Shown: positions 16,739-26,382, counted from the first letter of the stretch. The stretch is 64,000 nt of DNA from VXNF01 sp965116465 (GCA_965116465.1 OZ220687.1:2418001-2482000), one strand, 5' to 3'. Numbers and translations are program-made. The notes: generated by a model not told the origin, from the sequence alone.

Positions 16739-19177
16739 GTGAGCGCAGGGAACGGACTGCCCGACCGGGCGCAGGTGGTCATCGTCGGCGGTGGCGTGAT
16801 CGGCTGCAGTACGGCCTATCACCTCGCCCGTCGCGGCATCAGCGACGTGGTCCTGCTCGAGCAGGGAGCCCTCACCTGTGGCACCACCTGGCACGCGGCC
16901 GGGCTGGTCACCCAGCTTCGCTCCACCTACAGCCTGACGCAGTTGGCCACGTACTCGGCTCGCCTGTTCGAGGAGCTCGAGGAGGAGACCGGCCAGTCCC
17001 CCGGCTACCGCACGCAGGGATCCATCACCGTGGCCGACAACGCCGAACGCTGGGAGGAGGTGCTCCGGGGTGCCTCCATGGGGACAATGGTGGGCGTCGA
17101 GACCCGCATCCTGGACCTGGACGAGCTGAAGGAGTGCTGGCCGCTCATCCGCACCGACGACCTGGTGGGTGCCCTGCTGGTGGAGCGCGACGGGCAGCTC
17201 TCGCCGGTGGATGTGACAATGGCGCTGGCGAAGGGCGCGCGCGGCCGCGGCGCCACCTTCCGCGAGGGTGTGACGGTGACCGGTCTGGGTACCCGCGACG
17301 GCCGGATCACCGGCGTCCGGACCGACCGGGGCGACATCGAGACCGAGACGGTCGTGCTGGCCACCGGCATGTGGACACGGGAACTGGCGGCGACCATCGG
17401 CGTGAACGTGCCGCTGCAGGCCTGCGAACACTTCTACGTCGTGACCGAGCCGCTGGAGGGTGTGGACGTCAACACCCCGGTGCTGCGCGACCCCGGCAAC
17501 TACACGTACTTCAAGGAGGAGACCGGCAAGATCATGGCCGGCTTCTTCGAGCCGCGCGGCAAGATCTGGCACCTCGAGGGTGTCCCTCCCGGCAGCAGCT
17601 TCGTGCAACTGCCCGAGGACTGGGAGCACGTGGGCCCGATCTTCGAGCGGTCGATCCACCGGGTGCCGGCGCTGGGCGAGTGCGGGATCCAGCTCTTCTT
17701 CAACGGTCCGGAGTCCTTCACGCCCGACGGGGTGTTCTACATGGGAGAGGCGCCCGAGGTGGACGGCTGCTTCGTGGCGGCCGGCTTCAACTCCATCGGC
17801 GTGCAGACCGCCGGCGGCGTGGGCTGGGTGCTGGCGGACTGGATCGCCGACCGCAACCCGCCGCTGGATCTGACCTCGGTGGACATCAGCCGGGCGCTGC
17901 CCTTCCAGGCCGATCCGGCGTACCTGCGGGACCGCATCGGCGAGAGCCTCGGCCTGCTCTACGCCATGCACTGGCCGCACCGCCAGTACGAGAGCGCCCG
18001 CAACCGGCGCCTGTCGCCCGTGCACGACCGCCTCGACGCCGCCAGGGCGGTGTTCGGGGAGACGGCCGGCTGGGAGCGCCCCAACTGGTACGCCTTCGAT
18101 GGCCAGGAGCGGGCCTACGTCTACAGCTACGGCAAGCAGAACTGGTGGGCCAACGCCGGCGCCGAGTGCCGTGCCGTGCGGGAACGGGTGGGTCTGTTCG
18201 ATCAGACCTCCTTCGTGAAGTTCCGCGTCACCGGTTCCGCCGCCGCCGCCGCTCTCAACCGGCTGAGCGCCGCCGAGGTGGACACCGAGACGGGCCTCGC
18301 CGTCTACACGCAGTGGTGCAACGACCGGGGCGGCATCGAGGCCGACCTGACCGTCACGCGGCTCGGCGAGGAGTCGTTCCTGGTGGTCACCGCCGCGGCC
18401 AGCCAGACACGCGACTGGGCGCGGCTGCGCCGAGGCTGTCGCGGCCTCGACGTGACCATCGAGGACATCACCACCCAGCAGGCCATGCTGGGGCTCATGG
18501 GCCCGCTCGCCCGGGACGTGCTGGAACCGCTCACCGGCGCCTCGCTGGCCGACGAGGACTTCCCCTTCGCCGCCGCGCGCAACATCGACGTGGCCGGCCG
18601 GGAGGTGCTGGCGATCCGGATGAGCTACGTGGGCGAGCTGGGGTGGGAGCTGTACGTCGCCAACGACGACGCCGGAGCGGTCTTCGACGCCCTCGTGGCG
18701 GCCGGCGAACCGCACGGCCTGGCGCTCGCCGGCTACCACGCCATGAACACGCTGCGTCTCGAGTCGGGTTACCGCCACTGGGGCCACGACATCTCCCCGG
18801 CCGACACCCCGCTGGAGGCCGGGCTGGGATTCGCCGTGGGGTGGGACAAGCAGGTGGACTTCTGCGGCCGGGCCGCGCTGGAGGCCCAGCGGCCCCAACC
18901 CTGCACGAAGCGCCTGGTGCAGTTCCGGCTCGAGGATCCCGAACTGCTCGTCTACCACGACGAGCCGGTCCTGCGCGACGGCGAAGTTGCGGGAACGACC
19001 ACCTCGGCAGCCTGGAGCTATCTCGAGGACCGCTGCCTGGCGATGGGCTACGTGCACCACACCGAGGCGGTGACGGCGGACTGGCTGGCGACGGGGAGCT
19101 TCGAGATCGACGTGGGCGGGCGGCGGGTCCCGGCGACGGCGTCGCTGCGCAGCTTCTACCGCCCGCGCCGGAGGTGA
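16739..19177 (+). CDS. FAD-dependent demethylating dehydrogenase with GcvT domain (dimethylglycine/sarcosine dehydrogenase type)
   Basis: An 812-residue two-part enzyme. The N-terminal half is a DAO-type FAD oxidoreductase with dinucleotide motif VIVGGGVIGCS (13-23) and TTWHAAG, whose His corresponds to the flavin-linked residue in dimethylglycine dehydrogenase. The C-terminal half (from about 430) is a GcvT-like THF-binding domain including GLMGPLARDVLEPL and MSYVGELGWELY. Such enzymes oxidise an N-methyl group, pass electrons to ETF and trap the carbon as methylene-THF. The GTG start lacks a ribosome binding site; CAGAAT eight bases upstream suggests a leaderless transcript. It is followed after four bases by a paralogue and then mttB-like genes. 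Substrate not determinable. Confidence 0.9.
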   Translation: MSAGNGLPDRAQVVIVGGGVIGCSTAYHLARRGISDVVLLEQGALTCGTTWHAAGLVTQLRSTYSLTQLATYSARLFEELEEETGQSPGYRTQGSITVADNAERWEEVLRGASMGTMVGVETRILDLDELKECWPLIRTDDLVGALLVERDGQLSPVDVTMALAKGARGRGATFREGVTVTGLGTRDGRITGVRTDRGDIETETVVLATGMWTRELAATIGVNVPLQACEHFYVVTEPLEGVDVNTPVLRDPGNYTYFKEETGKIMAGFFEPRGKIWHLEGVPPGSSFVQLPEDWEHVGPIFERSIHRVPALGECGIQLFFNGPESFTPDGVFYMGEAPEVDGCFVAAGFNSIGVQTAGGVGWVLADWIADRNPPLDLTSVDISRALPFQADPAYLRDRIGESLGLLYAMHWPHRQYESARNRRLSPVHDRLDAARAVFGETAGWERPNWYAFDGQERAYVYSYGKQNWWANAGAECRAVRERVGLFDQTSFVKFRVTGSAAAAALNRLSAAEVDTETGLAVYTQWCNDRGGIEADLTVTRLGEESFLVVTAAASQTRDWARLRRGCRGLDVTIEDITTQQAMLGLMGPLARDVLEPLTGASLADEDFPFAAARNIDVAGREVLAIRMSYVGELGWELYVANDDAGAVFDALVAAGEPHGLALAGYHAMNTLRLESGYRHWGHDISPADTPLEAGLGFAVGWDKQVDFCGRAALEAQRPQPCTKRLVQFRLEDPELLVYHDEPVLRDGEVAGTTTSAAWSYLEDRCLAMGYVHHTEAVTADWLATGSFEIDVGGRRVPATASLRSFYRPRRR

Positions 19178-19181
19178 GTCG

Positions 19182-21617
19182 ATGGCCACAGAGACCCGGG
19201 TCACCATCGTCGGCGGCGGTGCCATGGGCGCGGCCCTGCTGTACTTCCTGGCGCACGAGGGCTGGACCGACACCATCCTCGTGGAGAAAGGGGAGTTGAA
19301 CTCGGGCTCCACCTGGCACGCGGCGGGGATGATCCCCAACTTCACCAGCGACTTCAACCTCGCCAAGGTCCACGAGGTGGGAGTCTCGCTGTACCGCACC
19401 ATCGAGGCCGAGACCGGTCTGGCGACCGGCTGGCACCAGCCCGGCACCGTCCGACTCTGCCGCAGGGGCCGCCCCGAGGAGGCGGACTGGCATCGCTACA
19501 CCCAGGGTCTGCTGCGCCAGGCCGGCGTGGAGTGCCACATCATCGGACCCTCCGAGATCGCCGAATTGCACCCGCTGTTGAATCTGGACGACGTGGTCTC
19601 GGGGGTCTACACGCCCAACGACGGCTGGGCCGACCCTTCGAGCTGCACGAACTCCATGGCCCGCGGCGCCCGGCTGCTCGGCGCCGAGGTCCGGCGCCAC
19701 ACCCGCGTGACGGACATGAACCAGCTGCCCGGCGGTCGCTGGGAGGTGATCTGCGACAACGACCGGATCATCTGCGAGCACGTCGTGAACGCCGCCGGCC
19801 ACTACGCCCCGCAGCTGGGTGCCATGGTGGGCCTCGACGTGCCGATCGTCTCGGTCATCCACCAGTACCTGGTGACCGAGCGCATCGGGTCGCTGGTGGA
19901 CCTGGGCTACGAACCCCCCACCATCCGGGACCCGCGCGCCTCGATGTACGTGCGCAGCGAGTTGGACGGGATGCTGATCGGACCGTACGAGATGTCGGAC
20001 TCGCAGCCCTACGGCGTGGACGGCGTGGACTGGGATCTGCACTTCTACCTCACGCCGCCGGACCTGGACCGACTCGAGGAGTGCCTCGAGTGGGCGGCGG
20101 TGCGCATCCCCGCCTTCGGCGACGCCGGCATCCGCAAGGTCGTGTCGGGCCCCATCACCCACACCCCCGACGCGGGCTTCCTGATGGGTCCGGCGCCGGG
20201 CCTGCGCAACTACTGGCACTGCAACGGCGCCTCCATCGGCGTGACCCAGGGCCCGGGGGCCGGCAAGTACCTGGCGCAGTGGATGGTGCACGGCCAGACC
20301 GAGATCAACGTGCGGGGCATGGACCCGCGCCGTTACGGCGACTACGCCGGGGCGCGCAGCCACTACACCATCGAGCGGTCCCTCGACGAGTACCACGAGA
20401 TGTACCAGCCGCGCCCGCCGGGGGAGTACCGGGCCGCGGGCCGGCCGCAGAAGACGACCCCCATCTACAAGCACCTCGACGCCCTGGGTGCGCAGTGGCA
20501 GGAGGTGTACGGCTGGGAGCGCCCGCAGTACTTCTCACCCGACGGCACCCCGGAGGTGCACTCGTACCGTCGCTCGAACGCCTTCGAGCCGGTCGGCGCG
20601 GAGGTGCGCGGCGTGCGCGAGCGGGTGGGCATCGCCGACCTGACGGCCTTCGCCAAGTTCGAGGTCGCCGGCGCCGGCGCCGCCGCCCTGCTGGACCGCC
20701 TTTCGGCCAACCGCCTGCCGGGGCCGGGGGGTATCCGGCTCGTGCACATGCTCACCGAACTCGGCGGCATCGAGTGCGAGATGACCATCACTCGGTTGGG
20801 CCCCGAGCGCTTCTATCTCTCCTCGGCGATCATGGGCCAGAGCCACGACCGGGACTGGCTCACCCAACACGTCGCGGCGGGCGAGGATGTGACCGTCGAC
20901 GACGTCACCGATTCCACGGCGTTGCTCGGCCTCTCCGGCCCCCGAGCCCGGGACGTCCTGGCGCCCCTCACCGCCGCCGATCTCGGCAACGAGTCGTTCC
21001 GGTGGCTGAGCGCCCAGGAGATCGAGGTGGCGGGAGTTCCCGTCAAGGCGCTGCGGGTGTCCTACGTGGGGGAGTTGGGCTGGGAACTGCACTGCCCCAT
21101 CGATCAGATGGGCGAACTGTACGAGGCGCTCTTGGAGCAGGGTGAACCGCACGGCATCGTCCACTACGGCAGCTACGCCATGAATGTGATGCGCATCGAG
21201 AAGGCCTACAAGGCCTGGGGCGCGGAGCTCACCACCGAGATCACCCCCATCGAGGCTCGCATCGAGCGCTTCGTGGACTTCTCCAAGGACTTCGTCGGCC
21301 GCCAAGCCACGCTGGCGCGCCGCGACGGTCCCGAACCGCTGCAGTGGGCGCTCGTCTACTGCTCGGTGGACGAGGGCGACAACGATGTCTGGGGCAACGA
21401 GCCGGCCTACGCCGCGGGCAGCGACGAGATCATGGGGATCGCCACCAGCGGGGCCTACGGGCACGCGGTGGGCACCAGCCTGGCGTTCGTCTACGTGGCC
21501 CCGGAGTTCGAGGCGCCCGGCTCGGTCTTCGAGTTGGAGATGCTGGGCGAGCGCCGCGGGGCCACCGTGCTCCCGGCGGCGGCGTACGACCCTCAGAACA
21601 GAGCGCCACGGGAGTAG
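19182..21617 (+). CDS. FAD-dependent demethylating dehydrogenase with GcvT domain (second copy)
   Basis: An 811-residue paralogue of the preceding protein with the same order of domains: VTIVGGGAMGAALLYF dinucleotide loop, GSTWHAAGM with the flavin-linking His, and a C-terminal GcvT-type THF domain (LLGLSGPRARDVL, VSYVGELGWELH). The strong divergence between the two implies different methylated substrates, for example dimethylglycine against sarcosine or another N-methyl amino acid. Separated from the first copy by four bases, so one operon. Electrons would go to ETF, encoded at 45271-46997. Start at ATG 19182. Confidence 0.9.
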   Translation: MATETRVTIVGGGAMGAALLYFLAHEGWTDTILVEKGELNSGSTWHAAGMIPNFTSDFNLAKVHEVGVSLYRTIEAETGLATGWHQPGTVRLCRRGRPEEADWHRYTQGLLRQAGVECHIIGPSEIAELHPLLNLDDVVSGVYTPNDGWADPSSCTNSMARGARLLGAEVRRHTRVTDMNQLPGGRWEVICDNDRIICEHVVNAAGHYAPQLGAMVGLDVPIVSVIHQYLVTERIGSLVDLGYEPPTIRDPRASMYVRSELDGMLIGPYEMSDSQPYGVDGVDWDLHFYLTPPDLDRLEECLEWAAVRIPAFGDAGIRKVVSGPITHTPDAGFLMGPAPGLRNYWHCNGASIGVTQGPGAGKYLAQWMVHGQTEINVRGMDPRRYGDYAGARSHYTIERSLDEYHEMYQPRPPGEYRAAGRPQKTTPIYKHLDALGAQWQEVYGWERPQYFSPDGTPEVHSYRRSNAFEPVGAEVRGVRERVGIADLTAFAKFEVAGAGAAALLDRLSANRLPGPGGIRLVHMLTELGGIECEMTITRLGPERFYLSSAIMGQSHDRDWLTQHVAAGEDVTVDDVTDSTALLGLSGPRARDVLAPLTAADLGNESFRWLSAQEIEVAGVPVKALRVSYVGELGWELHCPIDQMGELYEALLEQGEPHGIVHYGSYAMNVMRIEKAYKAWGAELTTEITPIEARIERFVDFSKDFVGRQATLARRDGPEPLQWALVYCSVDEGDNDVWGNEPAYAAGSDEIMGIATSGAYGHAVGTSLAFVYVAPEFEAPGSVFELEMLGERRGATVLPAAAYDPQNRAPRE

Positions 21618-21697
21618 GACCGGGGCGCCGCGGACCTCAGAACACCGATCAGCCGACGCCGCAAGGGAGGCTCGACTCACAACCCAAAGGAGGCCCG

Positions 21698-23254
21698 ATG
21701 GCCGGAGAGCCCAGGGCAGGCTCGCGCCGCCGCAGCGGCGGCCGGGCGGGGCGCATCGCCGAGCGCCAAGCACCACCGGAGGCAACGACGCGACCAGTGC
21801 GCCCGGGGCTGCCGGGTGGTCGCTACGCACCGCTCCGCGAGAGCGACATGCAGCAGATCTACGACACGGCGTTGCGGTTGCTGGAGGATGTCGGCATGGG
21901 CACGCCGATTCCGGAGTTCGCCGAGGTCGTGACCGATGCCGGGGGTTGGCTGGACGCCGACGGCCGCCTGCACTACCCGCGGGGTCTCATCGAGCGGGGC
22001 GTCCAGCTCTCGGCCAAGGAGTGGATCTGGCACGGCTTCGACGACGACAAGTCGATTCACGTCGGCGGCAACAGGGTGCACTACGGCACGGCGGGCGCGG
22101 CCGTGTTGATCCACGACTACGAGACCAACCGGTTCCGCCCCTCCACCATCAATGACGTTTACGACTGTGCCCGGCTGGTGGACTCATTCGAGCACGTCCA
22201 CTTCTACGGACGCACCTGCGTGGCCCGTGATCTGGAGGATCCACGCGATCTCGACCTCTCCACGGCCCATGCGGTCCTGACGGGCACCTCCAAACCCTCC
22301 GGTTCGGCGTGGTTTGACCCGCGCCACGTGCGGGAGTCCGTCGAGATGTTCGATCTGGCACTGGGTGGCCCCGGTGAGTTCGCCAAGCGCCCGTGCTTCG
22401 TGGGCTACAACACGTTCGTCGTGCCGCCGATGCGCTTCGCCGAGGAGGCCAACCAGTGCATGGTGGCTCAGGTCGAGACGGGTATGCCCGTGCTGCTGCT
22501 CTCCGCGGGCCAGGCGGGCGCCACTGCCCCGGCCGCTCTGGCGGGCGCGCTTGCGCAGGCGCTGGCCGAGTGCCTCGCGGGGCTGTGCAACGTCAACATG
22601 CTGCGCCCCGGCCATCCGTGCATCATGGGCATGTGGCCCTTCGTCTCGGACCTGCGCACGGGCGCAATGAGCGGTGGTTCGGGTGAGGAGGCGGTGATCA
22701 ACGCGGCCGCCGCGCAACTGGTCAATTGGATGGGCCTGCCGTCCGGCGTGCCGGCCAGCATGACCGACTCGAAATTGCCCGACGCCCAGTCCGGCCACGA
22801 GAAGGGTCTCACGGTCGGGCTGGCGGCTAACGCCGGCGCCAACCTGATCTTCGAGTCCGCGGGCATGCTGGCCAGCCTGCTGGCGTGCTCGCCCGAGCAG
22901 CTGGTCATCGATAACGACATGCTGGGCGCCATCAACCGCACGGTCCGCGGCATCGAAGTGAACGAGGGCACGCTGTCGGCGGAGGTGATCGCCGAGGTGA
23001 TCGCCGGGCCGGGCCACTTCCTGGGCTCCGCCCAGACCCTGTCACTCATGCAGACCGAGTACGTCTACCCGATCGTCGGCGATCGGGACTCGCCGGAGAA
23101 CTGGACCGACGCCGGCGGTCTGAGCGCCCTGCAGGTGGCCCATCGCCGGGCTCGGGAGGTGCTGGTTGAGCACTATCCGGGCCACGTGAGTGCCGATGTC
23201 GACGCCCGAATCCGGGAGGCGTTCCCGATCCGCCTACCGTCGCGTTTCGCCTGA
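21698..23254 (+). CDS. MttB-like methyltransferase, non-pyrrolysine type
   Basis: A 518-residue member of the trimethylamine methyltransferase (MttB) superfamily. These TIM-barrel enzymes transfer a methyl group from a methylated amine to a corrinoid protein. The ATG follows AAAGGAGG by four bases and fixes the start, although the frame is open upstream. There is no in-frame TAG and the gene ends in TGA, so this is a pyrrolysine-free member like the glycine-betaine or proline-betaine demethylases. It follows two FAD/GcvT genes and precedes the corrinoid protein, its expected partner. The substrate cannot be read off; quaternary amines are the usual ones for this subgroup. Confidence 0.9.
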   Translation: MAGEPRAGSRRRSGGRAGRIAERQAPPEATTRPVRPGLPGGRYAPLRESDMQQIYDTALRLLEDVGMGTPIPEFAEVVTDAGGWLDADGRLHYPRGLIERGVQLSAKEWIWHGFDDDKSIHVGGNRVHYGTAGAAVLIHDYETNRFRPSTINDVYDCARLVDSFEHVHFYGRTCVARDLEDPRDLDLSTAHAVLTGTSKPSGSAWFDPRHVRESVEMFDLALGGPGEFAKRPCFVGYNTFVVPPMRFAEEANQCMVAQVETGMPVLLLSAGQAGATAPAALAGALAQALAECLAGLCNVNMLRPGHPCIMGMWPFVSDLRTGAMSGGSGEEAVINAAAAQLVNWMGLPSGVPASMTDSKLPDAQSGHEKGLTVGLAANAGANLIFESAGMLASLLACSPEQLVIDNDMLGAINRTVRGIEVNEGTLSAEVIAEVIAGPGHFLGSAQTLSLMQTEYVYPIVGDRDSPENWTDAGGLSALQVAHRRAREVLVEHYPGHVSADVDARIREAFPIRLPSRFA

Positions 23255-23329
23255 GCGAATCCCGCTGCGGTGGGGCTCTGAGAGGCCCTTACCTGCCGTG
23301 GAACCGAGCCGCATGATGTGGTAGATTTG

Positions 23330-23362
23330 TTCCGTATTACGGTTCCGGTCCACAATGCGGAA
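23330..23362. promoter_or_regulatory. Copy A of a 33-bp dyad operator (C1 regulon)
   Basis: Two half-elements, TTCCGTATTACGG and GTCCACAATGCGG, separated by five bases and followed by AA. Together they make an imperfect palindrome with 11 of 16 arm positions matching. The same arrangement occurs at 43852 and 49699. It lies about 140 bases upstream of the corrinoid-protein gene and after the mttB stop, so it probably controls a second promoter serving the corrinoid, DUF1638 and methyltransferase genes. The IclR protein at 44502 is the likely binder. Confidence 0.7.
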
Positions 23363-23504
23363 TCGAGACGGCTCGTGCCGCCGTGGTACGGGCCCGCAGG
23401 CGGGGCCGGGCCGAGGGTGAAAACTGCGGCACGCCCGCGACGCCGGAACCGGCTGCCGGGACCGGAACAGCGGGAACCGCGGTTGGCTCCGAAAGGACAC
23501 GCCG

Positions 23505-24224
23505 ATGAGTGATGCGCCCGCGAACGCCGACTACGACGACGCCGACGATCTGGACCTGTCGAGTCTGAACGACGAAGAACTCTGCGTCCAGATGCACGAC
23601 GATCTCTACGACGGCTTAGCCGACGAGATCGCCGAGGGAACCAACATCCTGCTCGACCGGGGCTGGTCGGCCGACAAGGTCCTCAACGACGCCCTCGTGG
23701 AGGGAATGCGCATCGTCGGCATCGACTTCCGCGACGGCATCCTCTTCGTGCCCGAGGTGCTGCTGGCCGCCAACGCCATGAAGGCCGGCATGGCCATCCT
23801 GCGACCGCTGCTGGCCGAGACCGGGGCCGAGCCGATCGGCAGCGTCGTCATCGGCACTGTCAAGGGGGACATCCACGACATCGGCAAGAACCTCGTGGCC
23901 ATGATGTTGGAGGGAGCCGGGTTCGAGGTGTTCAACCTGGGCATCAACACCGACGTCGAGGAGTTCCTGGCGGCCCTCGACGAGCACAAGCCCGACATCC
24001 TGGGCATGTCCGCCCTGCTCACGACCACGATGCCGTACATGAAGGTCGTCATCGACACGCTCGTCGAGAAGGGTCGCCGGCAGGAGGTCATCATCCTCGT
24101 CGGCGGCGCGCCTCTCAACGAGGAGTTCGGAGCGGCGATCGGCGCCGACGCCTACTGCCGCGACGCGGCCGTCGCCGCGGAGACCGCAACGAAGCTCGTG
24201 ACGGCGCGCCGCGCCGCCGGGTGA
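23505..24224 (+). CDS. Corrinoid (B12)-binding methyl-carrier protein, MtbC/MttC family
   Basis: A 239-residue protein with a four-helix cap (about 25-110) followed by a Rossmann-like B12 domain. The cobalt-ligand motif DIHDIG gives Asp122, His124 and Gly127, and the downstream GGAPLN loop cradles the nucleotide tail. It would accept a methyl group from an MttB-like partner and hand it to the methyl-THF methyltransferase encoded three genes later. GAAAGGA precedes the ATG. The 250-base gap upstream holds the dyad operator and presumably a promoter. Ten bases separate it from the DUF1638 gene. Confidence 0.93.
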   Translation: MSDAPANADYDDADDLDLSSLNDEELCVQMHDDLYDGLADEIAEGTNILLDRGWSADKVLNDALVEGMRIVGIDFRDGILFVPEVLLAANAMKAGMAILRPLLAETGAEPIGSVVIGTVKGDIHDIGKNLVAMMLEGAGFEVFNLGINTDVEEFLAALDEHKPDILGMSALLTTTMPYMKVVIDTLVEKGRRQEVIILVGGAPLNEEFGAAIGADAYCRDAAVAAETATKLVTARRAAG

Positions 24225-24234
24225 CGGGGCGACG

Positions 24235-24864
24235 ATGACCCGGCGCGGGGCACCGGCGCCGGCGCGGGATCGGGTTCTGGTCATCGCCTGCGGGGCCCTG
24301 GCCCGCGAACTCGGCGCGATCACCGCCTCACTGGACGGGCTGGACTTCGAGTGCCTGCCGGCCCGCCTGCACAACCGCCCCGAGCAGATCCCCGAGGCGG
24401 TGCGCCGACGTGTGCGCGCGGCCCGCGGCGCCTACGACACGATCCTCGTGGGTTACATGGACTGCGGCACTGGCGGCCTCCTGGACAGGGTTTGTACCGA
24501 GGAGGGCGTGGAGCGGCTTCCCGGCGCCCACTGCTACGAGTTGTACGCGGGCTCGGAAGTCTTCGCCGGATTGCAGGAGGCGGAGCCGGGGACCTTCTAT
24601 CTGACCGACTATCTGGTCCGGCACTTCGACCGGCTGATCCTGGGGGGACTCGGCATAGCCGACCACCCCGAACTGCGTGATCTCTACTTCGGCCATTACA
24701 CGCGGGTGGTGCATCTCGTGCAGGACCCCGATGCCGCCCTGGATGCCGCGGCGCGCACCGCCGCGGAGAGCCTGGGTCTGCGCTACGAGCGGATTGTGGT
24801 GGGTTACGGCGGGTTGGCCGAGCCGCTGCAGGCCCGGCGACGTCTCGCCGTGCGGGCGGCCTGA
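24235..24864 (+). CDS. DUF1638 protein
   Basis: A 209-residue protein that I place in DUF1638, with the features VLVIACGALARE, VGYMDCGTGGL and a C-terminal glycine-rich loop VVGYGGLAEPLQ. Members frequently sit beside corrinoid-dependent methyltransferases; their biochemical role is not established to my knowledge. Several conserved cysteines and a histidine (CGALARE, DCGTGG, GAHCYELY) suggest metal or cofactor binding, which is inference. It lies between the corrinoid protein and the small accessory gene in one operon with gaps of 10 and 2 bases, supporting a role in methyl transfer or corrinoid maintenance. Confidence 0.85.
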   Translation: MTRRGAPAPARDRVLVIACGALARELGAITASLDGLDFECLPARLHNRPEQIPEAVRRRVRAARGAYDTILVGYMDCGTGGLLDRVCTEEGVERLPGAHCYELYAGSEVFAGLQEAEPGTFYLTDYLVRHFDRLILGGLGIADHPELRDLYFGHYTRVVHLVQDPDAALDAAARTAAESLGLRYERIVVGYGGLAEPLQARRRLAVRAA

Positions 24865-24866
24865 TC

Positions 24867-25286
24867 GTGACGGCGCAAGGTGAGCCGGCCGGCAGCCGCC
24901 GCCGGCGGCGGCGCGACGGTAGTGGGGATCTCGTCGTCATCAGCTGGCGCGACATTCCCGCGCAGGTGAACGCAGGGGCGGGCGATCACAGGGTCCAGCG
25001 CATCCTGCCGCGCCGCTTCCAGCGCGCCATCGACAACGCCGCCATGGTGGCTGGGATGTCCTCGGCGTCGCAGTACATCGGCGAGTGGCGGCGGAGCTCG
25101 CGCCGGGCCGACGGTGCCGATCTGGAGGGTGCCGCCCTGCGGGTGGCGGCCGAGTTGGAGGCGGCGTTCCCCCGCGAGCGCCTCGAGACCTTCGTGGCGA
25201 CCGGTGGATGGGACCCGGAACGCGCCGAGCCCCCTGTTCCCACCGAACCGGCCACAGAACCGAGACACCAGGAGGAAGTGACGTGA
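24867..25286 (+). CDS. Small accessory protein of the 'virulence factor' family in a methyltransferase operon
   Basis: A 139-residue protein with a basic N-terminus, the core VISWRDIPAQVNA and a helical segment RILPRRFQRAIDNAAMVAGM. It resembles a family annotated as 'virulence factor' that is often found next to methyl-THF methyltransferases; that name carries no mechanistic meaning here. The GTG start is two bases after the DUF1638 stop, and the gene's end overlaps the next start (GTGA). The tight packing points to a partner or maturation role for the methyltransferase. Family placement is from memory of the pattern and moderately sure. Confidence 0.65.
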   Translation: MTAQGEPAGSRRRRRRDGSGDLVVISWRDIPAQVNAGAGDHRVQRILPRRFQRAIDNAAMVAGMSSASQYIGEWRRSSRRADGADLEGAALRVAAELEAAFPRERLETFVATGGWDPERAEPPVPTEPATEPRHQEEVT

Positions 25287-26185
25287 CTGAGACAGTGATC
25301 AGTTCCCGCACCAGAGAAGTGGTGATCGGGTTCGAGCGTCCCTTCGTGATGATCGGTGAGCGGATCAACCCCACTGGCCGCAAGCTCCTGACCGAGGAGA
25401 TGAAGGCGGGCGACTTCAGCCGCGTGGAGGCCGACGCCGTCGCCCAGGTCACCGCGGGCGCGCACATCCTGGACGTCAATGCCGGGATCCCTCTGGCCGA
25501 CGAGCCGGCGCTACTCACCCGGGCCATCAAGCTCGTGCAGGAGGTGACCGACGTCCCGCTGTCCATCGACTCCTCGATCGTGGAGGCCCTCGAGGCGGCC
25601 ATCACCGTGTACGACGGCAAGCCGCTCATCAACTCGGTCACCGGCGAGGAGGAGGTGATGGAGCGGGTCCTGCCCCTGGTGCAGCGCCACGGCGCCGCCG
25701 TCGTGGCGATCTCCAACGACGAGACCGGAATCAGCGAGGATCCCGACGTTCGCTTCGAGGTGGCCCGCCGGATCGTCGAGCGCGCCGCCGACCACGGCAT
25801 TCACCACTCCGACGTGGTGGTGGATCCGCTCGTCATGCCGATCGGCGCCGTCGGCACGGCGGGGCGCCAGGTGCTGCACCTCGTGCGGCGCCTCCGCGAA
25901 GAACTGCGTGTCAACACCACCTGTGGTGCCAGCAACGTCAGCTTCGGGCTGCCCAACCGCCACGTGATCACCGGCACGTTCCTCTCCATGGCGATCGGCG
26001 CCGGGATGACCTCGGCGATCATGAACCCGCTGCACCCCGAGGTGAAGAACGCCGTCATGGCGGCCGACGTGCTGGCCGGCCACGACCGCGACTGCATGGC
26101 CTGGATCGGCGAGCACCGGGAGATGGGCGCGCTCGGGGCGGGGATCTCCCGGCGCCGGGGCGGGCGGCGGCGCAGCGCGGCCTGA
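25283..26185 (+). CDS. Methyltetrahydrofolate:corrinoid methyltransferase (pterin-binding)
   Basis: A 300-residue TIM-barrel protein of the dihydropteroate-synthase/MeTr type. Early sequence IGERINPTGRK and AHILDVNAGIP are pterin-site hallmarks, followed by PLSIDSS and INSVTGEE, where Asn and Ser contact the pterin. It would move a methyl group between the corrinoid protein and THF, producing 5-methyl-THF in the degradative direction. A perfect GGAGGAAG precedes the GTG, which overlaps the previous stop by four bases. The product would feed the methylene-THF reductase encoded at 51706. The C-terminal arginine-rich tail is unremarkable. Confidence 0.9.
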   Translation: MTETVISSRTREVVIGFERPFVMIGERINPTGRKLLTEEMKAGDFSRVEADAVAQVTAGAHILDVNAGIPLADEPALLTRAIKLVQEVTDVPLSIDSSIVEALEAAITVYDGKPLINSVTGEEEVMERVLPLVQRHGAAVVAISNDETGISEDPDVRFEVARRIVERAADHGIHHSDVVVDPLVMPIGAVGTAGRQVLHLVRRLREELRVNTTCGASNVSFGLPNRHVITGTFLSMAIGAGMTSAIMNPLHPEVKNAVMAADVLAGHDRDCMAWIGEHREMGALGAGISRRRGGRRRSAA

Positions 26186-26254
26186 GCAACCCACCGCGCC
26201 AGCGGAGACCATGTTCGGTCACATCCGGGAGTCTCTGGACCCGTCAATCTGGTG

Positions 26255-26340
26255 CGGGCCCCACCCGTCGTTCCGGCACAGGTCGGCCCCGTCATTCCGG
26301 CACAGGCCCCACCCGTCATTCCGGCGAAGGCCGGAATCCA
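26255..26340. repeat. Mobile palindromic repeat with partial tandem copies
   Basis: A complete copy at 26315-26340 contains the inverted arms ATTCCGGC and GCCGGAAT around GAAG. Two half-copies beginning GTCGTTCCGG and GTCATTCCGG lie in the 60 bases before it. The complete unit is identical to the one at 30049. This repeat type is widespread in bacterial intergenic DNA and on one strand reads as the spurious peptide WIPAFAGMT. Confidence 0.85.
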
Positions 26341-26382
26341 GGCACCGGGACGTCGGGCGGGCGCTCGGCCCGTCGTTCCTCC

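Noticed and set aside
16432..19447. Frames of over 900 codons on both strands across the FAD/GcvT genes
   Set aside because: Composition is Arg/Gly/His/Pro-rich without domains; the FAD/GcvT reading frame explains the region fully.
26255..26340. CRISPR-like or tandem array of GTCATTCCGG units
   Set aside because: Only one complete unit and two half-copies, with the inverted structure of a known type of mobile palindromic repeat.
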